Under the pieces are notes generated by a model that worked only from the letters and a program-made list of their open reading frames with translations, ran no database searches and was not told where the DNA came from. Below, one piece after another: positions 1-7,145 of a stretch of 11,089 nt of DNA. The DNA is from Candidatus Melainabacteria bacterium. Its GTDB lineage: Bacteria > Cyanobacteriota > Vampirovibrionia > Vampirovibrionales > JAJTHC01. Every line of letters begins with the position of its first letter. Positions within the stretch are counted from its first letter, which is position 1. The stretch spans positions 1-11,089 of the forward strand of contig JAPLIO010000251.1 of assembly GCA_026389055.1 (NCBI GenBank). Reading direction: 5' to 3'. The position numbers and the translations under genes are program-made.

Positions 1-1610
1 TGTTGTTGTTGCTGTTGTTGAATCAATTGCTGATTGACCTGTTCCTGATACCGTAATTGGTCTTGCGTTTGTTGGGTAGCGGTGCGTAATTCGTTCACTT
101 CATTAAGCGTGGCTTGTAAATCGTTCGCTGTTTTATCTGATTTTCCAGCCGTACCCATCAACATCATAATGGCAATAACGGCTAACAGGGTAATGGTCAT
201 CCATGGCAACCAAGCCAACAAGTTATTGGTAGCATTCGCATCCAACCCAGGGAACATGAAAGACCCTGTTTCCACGATAGGTTCAGGCAAGCTTTCGGTG
301 GCAGCCATGGGGGTTGGGGCTTGAAAATCTGTTTTAGCGATGCTCACGTTTTCGGGCATTACTTTGGGGCTAGCAGCGTGGGCTATTAGGGCTTGTAAAT
401 CTGCAGGGGCAAGGTTGGGAAAGTGGTCATCATCTACCGTTACGGCAATAGAAATTTCTTCTAACATGCCAGGCAAACTGGTTTCCACCCATTGGGTTTT
501 ACCGTTATTATAGGCAACTTCCGTACCTTCTCGTTTATAGCCGTCATCCGTGGTAGTAGTGGTTTCTTTACCCATTAAATTGGTTGCCATACCATCCAAG
601 GCTACTTTGCTATCCAATTCAGGCGGTAGAAAACTACTAACAGGCCCTGAAGCACTCATTTTACTAGCAGTACCGCTACCATCCCCACCAGAACCCAACT
701 GTTCCGTAAAGCGTTGTTTGGTAGCAATGGCGGATTTATCCGTATCAAAACTTTGTACCATCGTTTCTCGTGGCGATTCCCGCAAAAGCGTGCTAACGGT
801 TACCACATAGTGGTTTACACCAATCAACTTATCCAGCTGGGCTTGTATTTTTTGCTTCATGTACTGGTCTTGTTCTTCAATTTTATCTTGCATTTCCATG
901 GTGCCATTTAACACACTATTATAAGTGTTACCGTTGGTATCACTCAAGGCAACGTGTTTAGCATCTAACCCCTGAATAGCCCCAACAGAAAGATTAATAA
1001 TCGCCCGTACCTTATCCCGAGTCAACCGTTCTGCTGGTGGTAAGGTTACTTGAATAGAAACGCTAGGCTTGCTGGCTTCCGTACTGAAGACACTACTATC
1101 TGCCACAGAAATTTTAACTGCCACGTCTTCAATGGGTGCCATTTTTCGGATAATTCTAGCCAATTCGCCTTGTTGGGCACGAACTAGTTTAATGCGTTTT
1201 TCATCGGGCGAAGCCATCATATCGCTAGAATCGAAGGCTTCCATACCCAAATGCCCATCCATTAAACCAGAACTTACCATGCCTAGCACGGCACGGTCTC
1301 TATCGTTAAGGGTGGCTTCTTTATCAAACAGTAAGGAGACCTTACCCCCCGTACCGGGTTCGGTATCTAACCGAATGCCTTGCCGTGCCAAAATGGCTTG
1401 AATTTCAATGGCTTTCCCTGAGGAAATATCGGTAGCTAATCTCAGCTGGGCTGGCAAAAGGGGCTTAGCACCGGGGTCTTCTTTTCGTTTTTCTCCGCCT
1501 CCGCCATTGGTTGCCATCACAACAATTAGCACGATAATGAGTAGCAAACCTGCCCCTGCACCAATTAGCACATTTCTGTTTTGTAATAAGGCTTGTAGTT
1601 GCGGTGGCAC
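1..1610 (-). CDS. fliF: Flagellar M-ring protein FliF, 3' end beyond window
   Basis: FliF forms the membrane-embedded MS ring of the flagellar basal body, around the export gate, and carries the FliG rotor at its cytoplasmic C-terminus. The minus strand reads open without a stop for 536 codons from a GTG at 1610-1608 to the window edge. In order there are a first membrane segment (about residues 14-33, LLLIIVLIVV), the YscJ/FliF ring-building domain with typical stretches such as QGELARIIRKM, SVFSTEASKPSVSIQV and VRAIINLSVGAIQGL, a Ser/Gly/Thr-rich linker, the FliF C-terminal domain, and a second membrane segment (about 462-484, LLAWLPWMTITLLAVIAIMM). After that comes a Gln-rich, probably coiled-coil tail that runs off the window before any stop. 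The start is unsettled: no ATG lies in frame after the upstream TAG at 1679-1677. GTG 1610 has a GGAG 12 bases upstream, while ATT and CTG codons at 1670-1644 could add up to about 20 residues. The identification is solid; the start is not. Confidence 0.93.
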   Translation of the reverse strand, partial: MPPQLQALLQNRNVLIGAGAGLLLIIVLIVVMATNGGGGEKRKEDPGAKPLLPAQLRLATDISSGKAIEIQAILARQGIRLDTEPGTGGKVSLLFDKEATLNDRDRAVLGMVSSGLMDGHLGMEAFDSSDMMASPDEKRIKLVRAQQGELARIIRKMAPIEDVAVKISVADSSVFSTEASKPSVSIQVTLPPAERLTRDKVRAIINLSVGAIQGLDAKHVALSDTNGNTYNSVLNGTMEMQDKIEEQDQYMKQKIQAQLDKLIGVNHYVVTVSTLLRESPRETMVQSFDTDKSAIATKQRFTEQLGSGGDGSGTASKMSASGPVSSFLPPELDSKVALDGMATNLMGKETTTTTDDGYKREGTEVAYNNGKTQWVETSLPGMLEEISIAVTVDDDHFPNLAPADLQALIAHAASPKVMPENVSIAKTDFQAPTPMAATESLPEPIVETGSFMFPGLDANATNNLLAWLPWMTITLLAVIAIMMLMGTAGKSDKTANDLQATLNEVNELRTATQQTQDQLRYQEQVNQQLIQQQQQQ

Positions 1611-1790
1611 TAAAAACGAAGTCTCCCCATCATTAAACTTTTTCAGAGTTTTCTTAATCGTACCGATAATTTTTACCTATAGTACTTTTAGTTTAAAAGA
1701 TAGTTGCCTTAAATCACGTCCACTAAACAAAGGAGCTTCTTTATTGCTCTGCAGTTAAACGATAATAACAGAAGCCGACATTCATAACCC

Positions 1791-1819
1791 TGTTTATGGT
1801 TAAATGAAGTGTCTATTAT
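1791..1819 (+). promoter_or_regulatory. Possible weak promoter upstream of rph
   Basis: TATTAT at 1814-1819 resembles a -10 box and TGTTTA at 1791-1796 is a poor -35 at 17-base spacing. It lies just before the palindromic element at 1834, so a transcript from here would carry the whole element as its leader. The rest of the 1611-1833 interval shows no gene on either strand, and I see no clear flagellar sigma-28 promoter for fliF. Weak call based on position and two hexamers only. Confidence 0.2.
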
Positions 1820-1833
1820 CCTCTATCGTTCAT

Positions 1834-1979
1834 TAGACCTCTTGCATGACTCGATAGGTGGGTGCAGATTCTAGGAATGAGGAACGGAGAATTTGAGGTG
1901 TACACGGAAGTACATAAGAATTTGAGTACCGCAAATGACAACGAAGATGCCCCAGATATCGAGTCATGCAAGAGGTCTA
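1834..1979. repeat. 146-bp MITE-like palindromic element overlapping rph start
   Basis: Perfect 23-bp inverted repeats lie at 1834-1856 and 1957-1979. The left arm begins TAGACCTCTTGCATGACTCG and the right arm is its exact reverse complement. Pairing continues imperfectly inward (TGGG on the left against CCCA on the right, then a gapped stretch), so the whole element can fold into a long hairpin. The interior holds AGAATTTGAG twice. ATT flanks both sides if the arms are trimmed to AGACC...GGTCT, which could be a 3-bp target duplication. There is no transposase and no room for one, so a MITE-like or intragenic palindromic element is the natural reading. The right arm is translated as part of rph. 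Only one copy is in this window, so its status as a family is inferred from structure. Confidence 0.85.
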
Positions 1980-2708
1980 TTCACCATTGAACGAGGCTAC
2001 ATTAAACACGCCCCCGGTTCCGTTCTCATTTCCTACGGCGATACCAAAGTATTAGTAACCGCCACCATTGAAGACCGCGTACCCAAGCACATCTACGGAA
2101 AAGATCAACATGGCTGGCTAACCGCCGAATACAGCCTACTGCCAGGGGCTACCCACACTCGCAACCAACGAGACCGCCTCAAAGTTTCAGGCAGAACCAT
2201 GGAAATTCAACGGCTCATTGGTCGGTCGCTTCGGGCGTGTGTGGATTTAACCCGCCTTGGGCAACGCACCATCACCATTGATGCGGATGTCATTCAAGCC
2301 GATGGCGGTACCCGAGTAGCCGCCATTACAGGCAGTTACATCGCCCTAATGGATGCCCTTTACCATATTCAAGCCATTGAGCAAAAAAATAATCCAAAAT
2401 TGGTGTTGTGGCCGTTGCCTATAAAATCTGCCATTGCGGCGGTTAGCGTGGGTATTGTGAATGGGGAAATTTTGTTGGATTTAGATTACAACGAAGATTC
2501 CACCGCTGAAGTAGATGCCAACATTGTGATGAACGCCGAGGGCGAATTCATTGAAGTGCAAGCCACCAGTGAGGATAAACCGTTTAGCCGTAAAGCCATG
2601 GATGAGCTGATAGATGCAGCTGAAGGCGGTATTAGGCAACTGCTAGAACTGCAACAACAAGCCCTACGGGGTGAACTTCAAGGTGTTACAACTTTAACAG
2701 TTTCTTAG
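1935..2708 (+). CDS. rph: Ribonuclease PH with repeat-derived N-terminus
   Basis: RNase PH is a phosphate-dependent 3'-5' exoribonuclease that trims tRNA 3' ends, releasing nucleoside diphosphates, and works as a ring hexamer. The 257-residue protein is of usual length. Family stretches are clear: TIERGYIKHAPGSVL, GWLTAEYSLLPGAT, SGRTMEIQRLIGR, the phosphate-binding DVIQADGGTR with Arg127 (family Arg126) and Arg87 (family Arg86), and the metal-binding DLDYNEDSTAEVD. What is wrong is the beginning: family members start close to M-R-x-D-G-R followed by L-R-P, whereas here residues 1-15 come from the palindromic element (I-S-S-H-A-R-G-L is its right arm read in frame). An in-frame TGA at 1923-1925 rules out a longer start, so ATG 1935 or ATG 1947 must be used. 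Only a weak GAG precedes ATG 1935. The catalytic core is intact, so the enzyme may still work. Confidence 0.93.
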   Translation: MTTKMPQISSHARGLFTIERGYIKHAPGSVLISYGDTKVLVTATIEDRVPKHIYGKDQHGWLTAEYSLLPGATHTRNQRDRLKVSGRTMEIQRLIGRSLRACVDLTRLGQRTITIDADVIQADGGTRVAAITGSYIALMDALYHIQAIEQKNNPKLVLWPLPIKSAIAAVSVGIVNGEILLDLDYNEDSTAEVDANIVMNAEGEFIEVQATSEDKPFSRKAMDELIDAAEGGIRQLLELQQQALRGELQGVTTLTVS

Positions 2709-2738
2709 GGTTTAGGTACTTTCGTCGCACCCCTTCGC

Positions 2739-2752
2739 TATGGTAAGATGGC
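2739..2752 (+). promoter_or_regulatory. Extended -10 promoter for dps
   Basis: TATGGTAAGATGGC contains a TGG-TAAGAT extended -10 box. It is almost identical (13 of 14 bases) to the motif at 3719-3732 ahead of the transporter gene. No good -35 hexamer is seen at 17 bases. The start point would fall near 2756, giving a leader of about 40 bases to the dps ATG. Confidence 0.5.
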
Positions 2753-2796
2753 GGTTGTTATGATGCTTAATTTTTTAATATGATGAGGATACTACC

Positions 2797-3297
2797 ATGA
2801 TGTTGACATTGCTTTCGGCTACTAGAAATAGCCATAGTTTATCGCCTGAAGCCAAGCCTGTTGTGATTGATAGTTTAAATAAGGTGTTAGCCACCTTGTT
2901 AGATTTAAAGTTGCAGGTACAACAAGCCCATTGGAACTTAAAGGGGCCTCATTTTATGCCGTTGCATCCACTATTTGATACCTTTGCCAGTGAGCTAGAA
3001 ATTCAAGCCGATGAAGTGGCTGAACGGGCGGTTGCCTTAGGTGGTATTGCAGGGGGTACGGCACAATCAATCGTGGAGGTTTCCCAGTTAGAAGTTTGGG
3101 ATAAAGCCCTACAAAAGCAGAGTGTGATTATGGCGTATTTGGTTACCCAATATGCGGATGTTGCTGCATTGGTGCGTAACAGCATTGCCACGGTTGCTGA
3201 AGTGGGCGATGAAGGCACGGCAGATTTATACACGGGCTTGAGTCGTGCGTTGGATAAAAATCTTTGGTTTTTGGAAGCCCATGAGGCCATGGCTTAA
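2797..3297 (+). CDS. dps: Dps-family DNA-binding ferritin
   Basis: Dps proteins form 12-subunit shells that oxidise Fe(II) with hydrogen peroxide and store the iron, shielding DNA; some also bind DNA directly. The 166-residue length is typical. The inter-subunit ferroxidase residues are all present in the family spacing: His45 (in AHWNLKG), His57 and Asp61, Asp72 and Glu76 (in ADEVAERAVALGG). The late W-F-L-E-A-H motif of the last helix is also there. The N-terminal tail is short with little positive charge, so strong DNA binding is not obvious. The start is supported by AGGA seven bases upstream; a second ATG follows immediately and could be used instead. The next gene begins 44 bases downstream on the same strand, suggesting co-transcription from the promoter near 2745. 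Confidence 0.95.
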   Translation: MMLTLLSATRNSHSLSPEAKPVVIDSLNKVLATLLDLKLQVQQAHWNLKGPHFMPLHPLFDTFASELEIQADEVAERAVALGGIAGGTAQSIVEVSQLEVWDKALQKQSVIMAYLVTQYADVAALVRNSIATVAEVGDEGTADLYTGLSRALDKNLWFLEAHEAMA

Positions 3298-3341
3298 CAG
3301 CTCATTTTACGGACAATAAAACCACAAGGAAACGAAGACCA

Positions 3342-3695
3342 ATGATGAATTTTTTGATGTACTGGGTAATGAGTTCTTTTATACTATGGATAGTTGCCTT
3401 ACTGGTACTGGGTATGCAAATTGATAACATTTTTGCGGCGTTGGCAGGTTCGTTGGTTATTAGCGTTGTTAATATGCTGGTAAAGCCGTTTGTTAGCTTT
3501 TTATCTTTACCCATCACGTTTTTATCGCTTGGGTTGTTTTCTTTTGTGATAAATGCCGCCATGCTAGGGCTGGCTGCTTGGCTGGTACCAGGGTTTCAAG
3601 TCCATGGGTTTTGGGCAGCGTTGTTGGGTTCGTTATTGCTTTCGTTGTTGACGGGTTTATTTAACAGCAGACCCAACGCCCCCTTAACCCATTAA
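3342..3695 (+). CDS. YvlD / phage-holin-4-2 family membrane protein
   Basis: A 117-residue, very hydrophobic protein with four membrane segments, about residues 5-25, 29-48, 56-78 and 88-107. It matches the small-membrane-protein family named Phage_holin_4_2 or YvlD through the NMLVKP stretch (44-49) and the LPITFLSLGLFSFVINA stretch (56-72). Despite the family name, members are common chromosomal genes with no phage around them, often linked to envelope stress; their biochemical role is unknown and I do not assign one. AAGGA lies 11 bases before the first ATG, and a second ATG follows directly. It sits 44 bases after dps and is probably in the same operon. No clear terminator follows before the promoter at 3719. 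Confidence 0.85.
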   Translation: MMNFLMYWVMSSFILWIVALLVLGMQIDNIFAALAGSLVISVVNMLVKPFVSFLSLPITFLSLGLFSFVINAAMLGLAAWLVPGFQVHGFWAALLGSLLLSLLTGLFNSRPNAPLTH

Positions 3696-3718
3696 AAAAC
3701 GGCACGCTCTGATTGATT

Positions 3719-3732
3719 TATGGTAAAATGGC
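3719..3732 (+). promoter_or_regulatory. Extended -10 promoter for MATE gene
   Basis: TATGGTAAAATGGC carries a TGG-TAAAAT extended -10 box and nearly duplicates the motif ahead of dps. No convincing -35 is present at the expected distance. The predicted start point, near 3736, falls on the first bases of the palindromic element at 3735, so the transcript leader would begin with that element. Confidence 0.5.
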
Positions 3733-3734
3733 TC

Positions 3735-3878
3735 AAGAGGTTACGGAAAAAGTCTCAGTGGGATGGGATAATGAGGCACGAGCAACGCTATAAGGGCGTT
3801 TACACCTAGTAAATAACCGAAATGAGTAGCACAGTAACAAAATTAGCACGCCCAATGGGGCTTTTTCCGTAACCTCTT
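3735..3878. repeat. 144-bp palindromic element in MATE leader
   Basis: Perfect 18-bp inverted repeats AAGAGGTTACGGAAAAAG (3735-3752) and its complement (3861-3878) continue as an imperfect match for about 10 more bases (TCTCAGTGGG against CCCCATTGGG). The interior can form two smaller hairpins: AACGC/GCGTT (3784-3788 with 3796-3800) and TTTAC/GTAAA (3799-3803 with 3809-3813), which overlap and so exclude each other. Size and layout match the element at 1834-1979, but the arm sequence differs. No coding potential is seen and no target duplication is obvious. It is likely another MITE-like element, or a structured leader. Confidence 0.75.
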
Positions 3879-3928
3879 AACAGAAGTTTGCTACCTAATA
3901 CCTACAATAGAATGCCCTCCCTCGCCCC

Positions 3929-5353
3929 ATGTTTAATCCGCTTCACTGGCTAAAAGAGGCCAAAGTAACCCTCGCCTTGGCATGGCCTATTGCCCTAGCC
4001 CACGGCACCAATGTGATGACTGGCGTGTTAGATACCATTATGGTAGGGCATACCACGGCTAACCAGCTAGCATACCTAAGCCTAGGCAGAGGCTTAGCCT
4101 ATATTGCCATCACCATTTGCTTCGGGTTGCTTTCAGGGGTTATGGTCAAAGTTTCCCAAGCCAACGGAGCAAAAAACTATCAGCTAGCAGGGCAGTTTTG
4201 GAAAAGTGGGCTATTACTAGGGTTAAGCGTTGGGTTGTTAGGGGCAATGCTTGCTTTTACGGTTGGTAGCATTATTCTGCACACACTGGCACTTTCGCCT
4301 GCGTTAATTGCGGGGGCGATGGCGTTTTTAGCGGTTCGGGTTTGTGGTATTCCTGCCATGGTAGGGGTTTACACCTGTACTGGCTTTTTAGAAGGCATTA
4401 AACGCCCCAAACGAGTGATGGCGGTCGTGCTGTGCATTGTTGCCATAAACATCAGCATCAACTATTTGCTGATTGGCGGTAATTGGGGCTTCCCCGCCTT
4501 AGGGGCAACGGGGGCTGCCGTGGGTACCACCGTGGCGGAATGGTGTAGCTTGCTTATTTTTACAACCCTGTTACGCAAAGATAAAAGCTTGGCCGTTTTT
4601 GAGCTTTCCCCCTTTCGGCAATCGGCTCAGCTGGTGAAGGAAAGGGTGTTAGAGCTACTGCGGTTTGGGGTTCCCTTTGCGTGTTCCAATGGGTTAGAAA
4701 TGGGTGCTTTTGCCACGCTTGGCTTAATGGCAGGGCGGTTAGGGGCATTGAATTCCGCCACGCATGAGGTTTTTTGGAGCATTAACTTGATTGGCTTCGC
4801 GTTGATTATTGGTTTATCTTCAGCAACGGCGGTACGGGTGGGTAATGCTATTGGGGCGAAAGAAACTACCCTGATTCGGGCTATCGTGGGTAATAGTTTG
4901 TTGATTGCTGTTTTAGCGATGAGCGTGGTTAGCTTCGCTCTGTTTTTAGTGCCTTCGGTGGTGATGGGCTTATTTACGAGTTCTGCGGTTGTGATTAGTA
5001 TGGGAATGGGGTTGTTACCGTTAATGGCGTTGGTGTTGCTGGGCGATACGTTGCAATTTACGCTAATGGCTAGCCTTCGGGCGTGTAACGACCAATGGAA
5101 GGCATCTGCGTTGCAGGTGTTGGGGTTTTGGGTGGTGTTGGTGCCGTTGGCTTATTATTTAACGTTTCAGCAAGGGTGGGGGCTGAAGGGCTTAATGGCT
5201 GGCTGGCTGGTGGGGATTTTTTGTGTGGGCGTTTCTTTGGGGGTGCGGTTTTTACGGGTTTCTGCTCGGTTAAAAAGCGGGGCTGGCGGGGCTTCAGCAG
5301 CTACGCCGTTGTTATTGGTGGATGACCCCCTTATCGCTTGCCAAGAACCTTAG
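3929..5353 (+). CDS. MATE-family multidrug/toxin efflux transporter
   Basis: A 474-residue inner-membrane protein with about twelve hydrophobic segments arranged as two homologous halves, as in NorM/DinF-type MATE antiporters, which export cationic or other toxic compounds in exchange for Na+ or H+. The opening WPIALAHGTNVMTGVLDTIMVGH (the family's P-x-x-x-x-x-x-x-x-x-x-x-D-x-x-M-x-G pattern), the central GIKRPKRVM loop, N-x-x-x-N-Y-x-L-I-G-G, and the second-half stretch LSSATAVRVGNAIGA are all characteristic. The C-terminal 25 residues are polar and extra to the fold. No Shine-Dalgarno sequence precedes the ATG (the upstream bases are pyrimidine-rich), and the gene sits behind a long palindromic leader, so translation efficiency is uncertain. 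The substrate cannot be told. It converges on the next gene with a gap of only 13 bases. Confidence 0.93.
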   Translation: MFNPLHWLKEAKVTLALAWPIALAHGTNVMTGVLDTIMVGHTTANQLAYLSLGRGLAYIAITICFGLLSGVMVKVSQANGAKNYQLAGQFWKSGLLLGLSVGLLGAMLAFTVGSIILHTLALSPALIAGAMAFLAVRVCGIPAMVGVYTCTGFLEGIKRPKRVMAVVLCIVAINISINYLLIGGNWGFPALGATGAAVGTTVAEWCSLLIFTTLLRKDKSLAVFELSPFRQSAQLVKERVLELLRFGVPFACSNGLEMGAFATLGLMAGRLGALNSATHEVFWSINLIGFALIIGLSSATAVRVGNAIGAKETTLIRAIVGNSLLIAVLAMSVVSFALFLVPSVVMGLFTSSAVVISMGMGLLPLMALVLLGDTLQFTLMASLRACNDQWKASALQVLGFWVVLVPLAYYLTFQQGWGLKGLMAGWLVGIFCVGVSLGVRFLRVSARLKSGAGGASAATPLLLVDDPLIACQEP

Positions 5354-5366
5354 TTGGGTTTTAAGG

Positions 5367-7145
5367 TTACTTCAGTAAATCTTCAATTCTCTGTTGTTGT
5401 TCAGCAGGCATTTTTACGCCTACTTGATATATTCGTTGGTTCCAATTGTCTGAAGCTAATTTTGTATTTGCAATAGCCAAATCTAAATGCTTTTTTGCGT
5501 TAAACTTTAACACATTAGCATTTTCTCCCTTTTCCAGTTTCGCTCTCAATGCCAAGGTTTCAGCCAGCCCTGCATGCCCATGCCAGCGGAGCTCCATTTC
5601 AGGATCATTCACAATGCCTAGGTAATAAGCTCCTGCATGGTCTAACCATGGGGTCATTTTCGTAATTTTTGTTGACTCTGGCTGAAATAAATCCCATTCT
5701 TTTGTGGCTTGTTTTAAAGCATTTGTAGCTAATTCAGATTTAAAGATAGGAAACGGTAGTAGCCCATCAATCTCATCTGCCGTGGGCAGTTTAGGGGTTG
5801 TTTTGTGGGCATTTGTACCTTCATAATGAACCAAGTAACTTTTAGCGGTATCGTAAAAAAGATAGCCCTCTGAGCCTACAGTTACATAATCCAACGGCTC
5901 AAGATACTTCATGGATTTTTGAAAAGCAGACCGTGCAAAGTCTTGATCTTTTGGATTGCCTTTCGCTGATAAAATCAAGGCTTTATTGTAATAAGCATAG
6001 GCTAAAGCTAGATGATTATCTTCAGAACTTAACCCTAATTCATTTTTATAGCTACTTAATTTTTCAATAATATTATGTATAACCCCAAGTGCATGGTTTG
6101 TAATAATACAGTAATCTTGTTCTTTTGCTTTCTTGCTCAAATTTTTGACTGCTGAAAGACACTGGTCTTGAAAGTGCTGTAAATCTGCCGTGCTAAAATC
6201 TGTTCGTTCGATATCCCTTACCCAAAAATGATTGGGAGAATTATTAAGATCATACTCTATACGCCTCCATAACTTAGTTTTAGCCTCCTCTCCAGCTGTG
6301 GGAATAGCGATGCCAATAAGGGGGTCGTTTATTATTGGATTTATGTGTAGAAGTGGGTTCGTAATAATAGGAATAATAGGGTCAATTGATGATAGTGAGC
6401 CTGCCCCTACTAGCTCTGACAAAGAATCCTCGGATAAAATTTCACTGCTGGGATTACTAGGTATCGTGCCTTGTGCGTTGGTAGGATTTAAAGGCTCGGA
6501 CAAACTATCACCAGTGCCTGAGAGATTACCATTGCTATCGTTATTATTACTACCTTCGCCTATTCCTGTTGTTGAGTTTCCTTCAACGTTTCCACCCGTA
6601 TTATCTTGCGGTGGATTAGGTAATAGGTTTTCAGAATTATCAGATGGCGGCTCTCCTATGTTAGATTTTTGAGGCTGTTTCTTGGGTTCTTTAGGATTAT
6701 CAGGTGGCGGATCAGGTAATAGGGGTTCAGGATTTAGTTCAGGAGGATTTTCACCTAACGCTTCCGTCTTGGTTTTCAAAAATGGCACAACTTCCGCCAC
6801 TTTTTCTCTGGCTTCTTTATTGAAGGTTAAGGTAGCAATCAACGCCACTAACGCCCCACCGCCTATCAACAAAGCCCACCCCCACGCAGAAGAGTGTTCC
6901 TTCTTTTTTTCTTGCGATGCAAGGGCTTTCGGCTTTTTCGCTTCAGAGGCACTACCGTGAAACGTATCGGCATCCACGGGCTGATGATGGGGGGCAATCG
7001 GCGAGAGAAGCTTCTTTCGCTTGAGTTGCTTGACTAATTGTTCCGTTGGCAAATAAGCCCCTGTTGGCTTGGCAGGGGGTGTCGGTGGGGCGTAGTAGCC
7101 TTGCCCTGTTGTTGATGTTGTTGACGGTTGATTCAAATTCTTCAT
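5367..7145 (-). CDS. Unrecognised membrane-anchored protein, TPR-like C-domain
   Basis: I do not recognise this 592-residue protein. It has a Pro/Thr/Lys-rich N-terminal region (1-87), one membrane segment (88-108, WGWALLIGGGALVALIATLTF) preceded by a lysine cluster that suggests the N-terminus stays inside, a long low-complexity linker (about 130-280) rich in Pro, Asn, Ser and Gly, and a helical C-terminal domain. That domain includes stretches such as AYAYYNKALILSAKGN and AKKHLDLAIANTKLA that look like degenerate TPR helices. The linker repeats itself: EPLLPDPPPDN at 140-150 and ENLLPNPPQDN at 172-182. The start is uncertain: ATG 7145 is chosen because upstream candidates (ATG 7199, ATG 7232, TTG 7238) lie in or next to the tail of a terminator-like hairpin, and a GGA lies 12 bases upstream of it. 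A surface or periplasmic scaffold role is only a guess. Confidence 0.8.
   Translation of the reverse strand: MKNLNQPSTTSTTGQGYYAPPTPPAKPTGAYLPTEQLVKQLKRKKLLSPIAPHHQPVDADTFHGSASEAKKPKALASQEKKKEHSSAWGWALLIGGGALVALIATLTFNKEAREKVAEVVPFLKTKTEALGENPPELNPEPLLPDPPPDNPKEPKKQPQKSNIGEPPSDNSENLLPNPPQDNTGGNVEGNSTTGIGEGSNNNDSNGNLSGTGDSLSEPLNPTNAQGTIPSNPSSEILSEDSLSELVGAGSLSSIDPIIPIITNPLLHINPIINDPLIGIAIPTAGEEAKTKLWRRIEYDLNNSPNHFWVRDIERTDFSTADLQHFQDQCLSAVKNLSKKAKEQDYCIITNHALGVIHNIIEKLSSYKNELGLSSEDNHLALAYAYYNKALILSAKGNPKDQDFARSAFQKSMKYLEPLDYVTVGSEGYLFYDTAKSYLVHYEGTNAHKTTPKLPTADEIDGLLPFPIFKSELATNALKQATKEWDLFQPESTKITKMTPWLDHAGAYYLGIVNDPEMELRWHGHAGLAETLALRAKLEKGENANVLKFNAKKHLDLAIANTKLASDNWNQRIYQVGVKMPAEQQQRIEDLLK

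Noticed and set aside
1..60. CAA/TTG triplet run at the left edge as a DNA repeat
   Set aside because: It encodes the Gln-rich coiled-coil tail of FliF and is explained by coding.
82..1758. Several plus-strand open frames of 65-116 codons
   Set aside because: They lie opposite fliF, whose minus-strand frame is open throughout and matches a known family; the plus frames give no recognisable protein.
3342..3695. Phage remnant suggested by the holin-like family name
   Set aside because: The family is a common chromosomal small membrane protein group, and no phage gene lies nearby.
3903..3931. TACAAT as a promoter giving a near-leaderless MATE message, and the out-of-frame ATG 3912
   Set aside because: No -35 match at the required distance, and ATG 3912 opens a short unrelated frame.
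6232..6960. Plus-strand frames of 146 and 92 codons
   Set aside because: Mirror images of the low-complexity Pro/Gly/Ser linker and N-terminal region of the minus-strand gene; no independent support.
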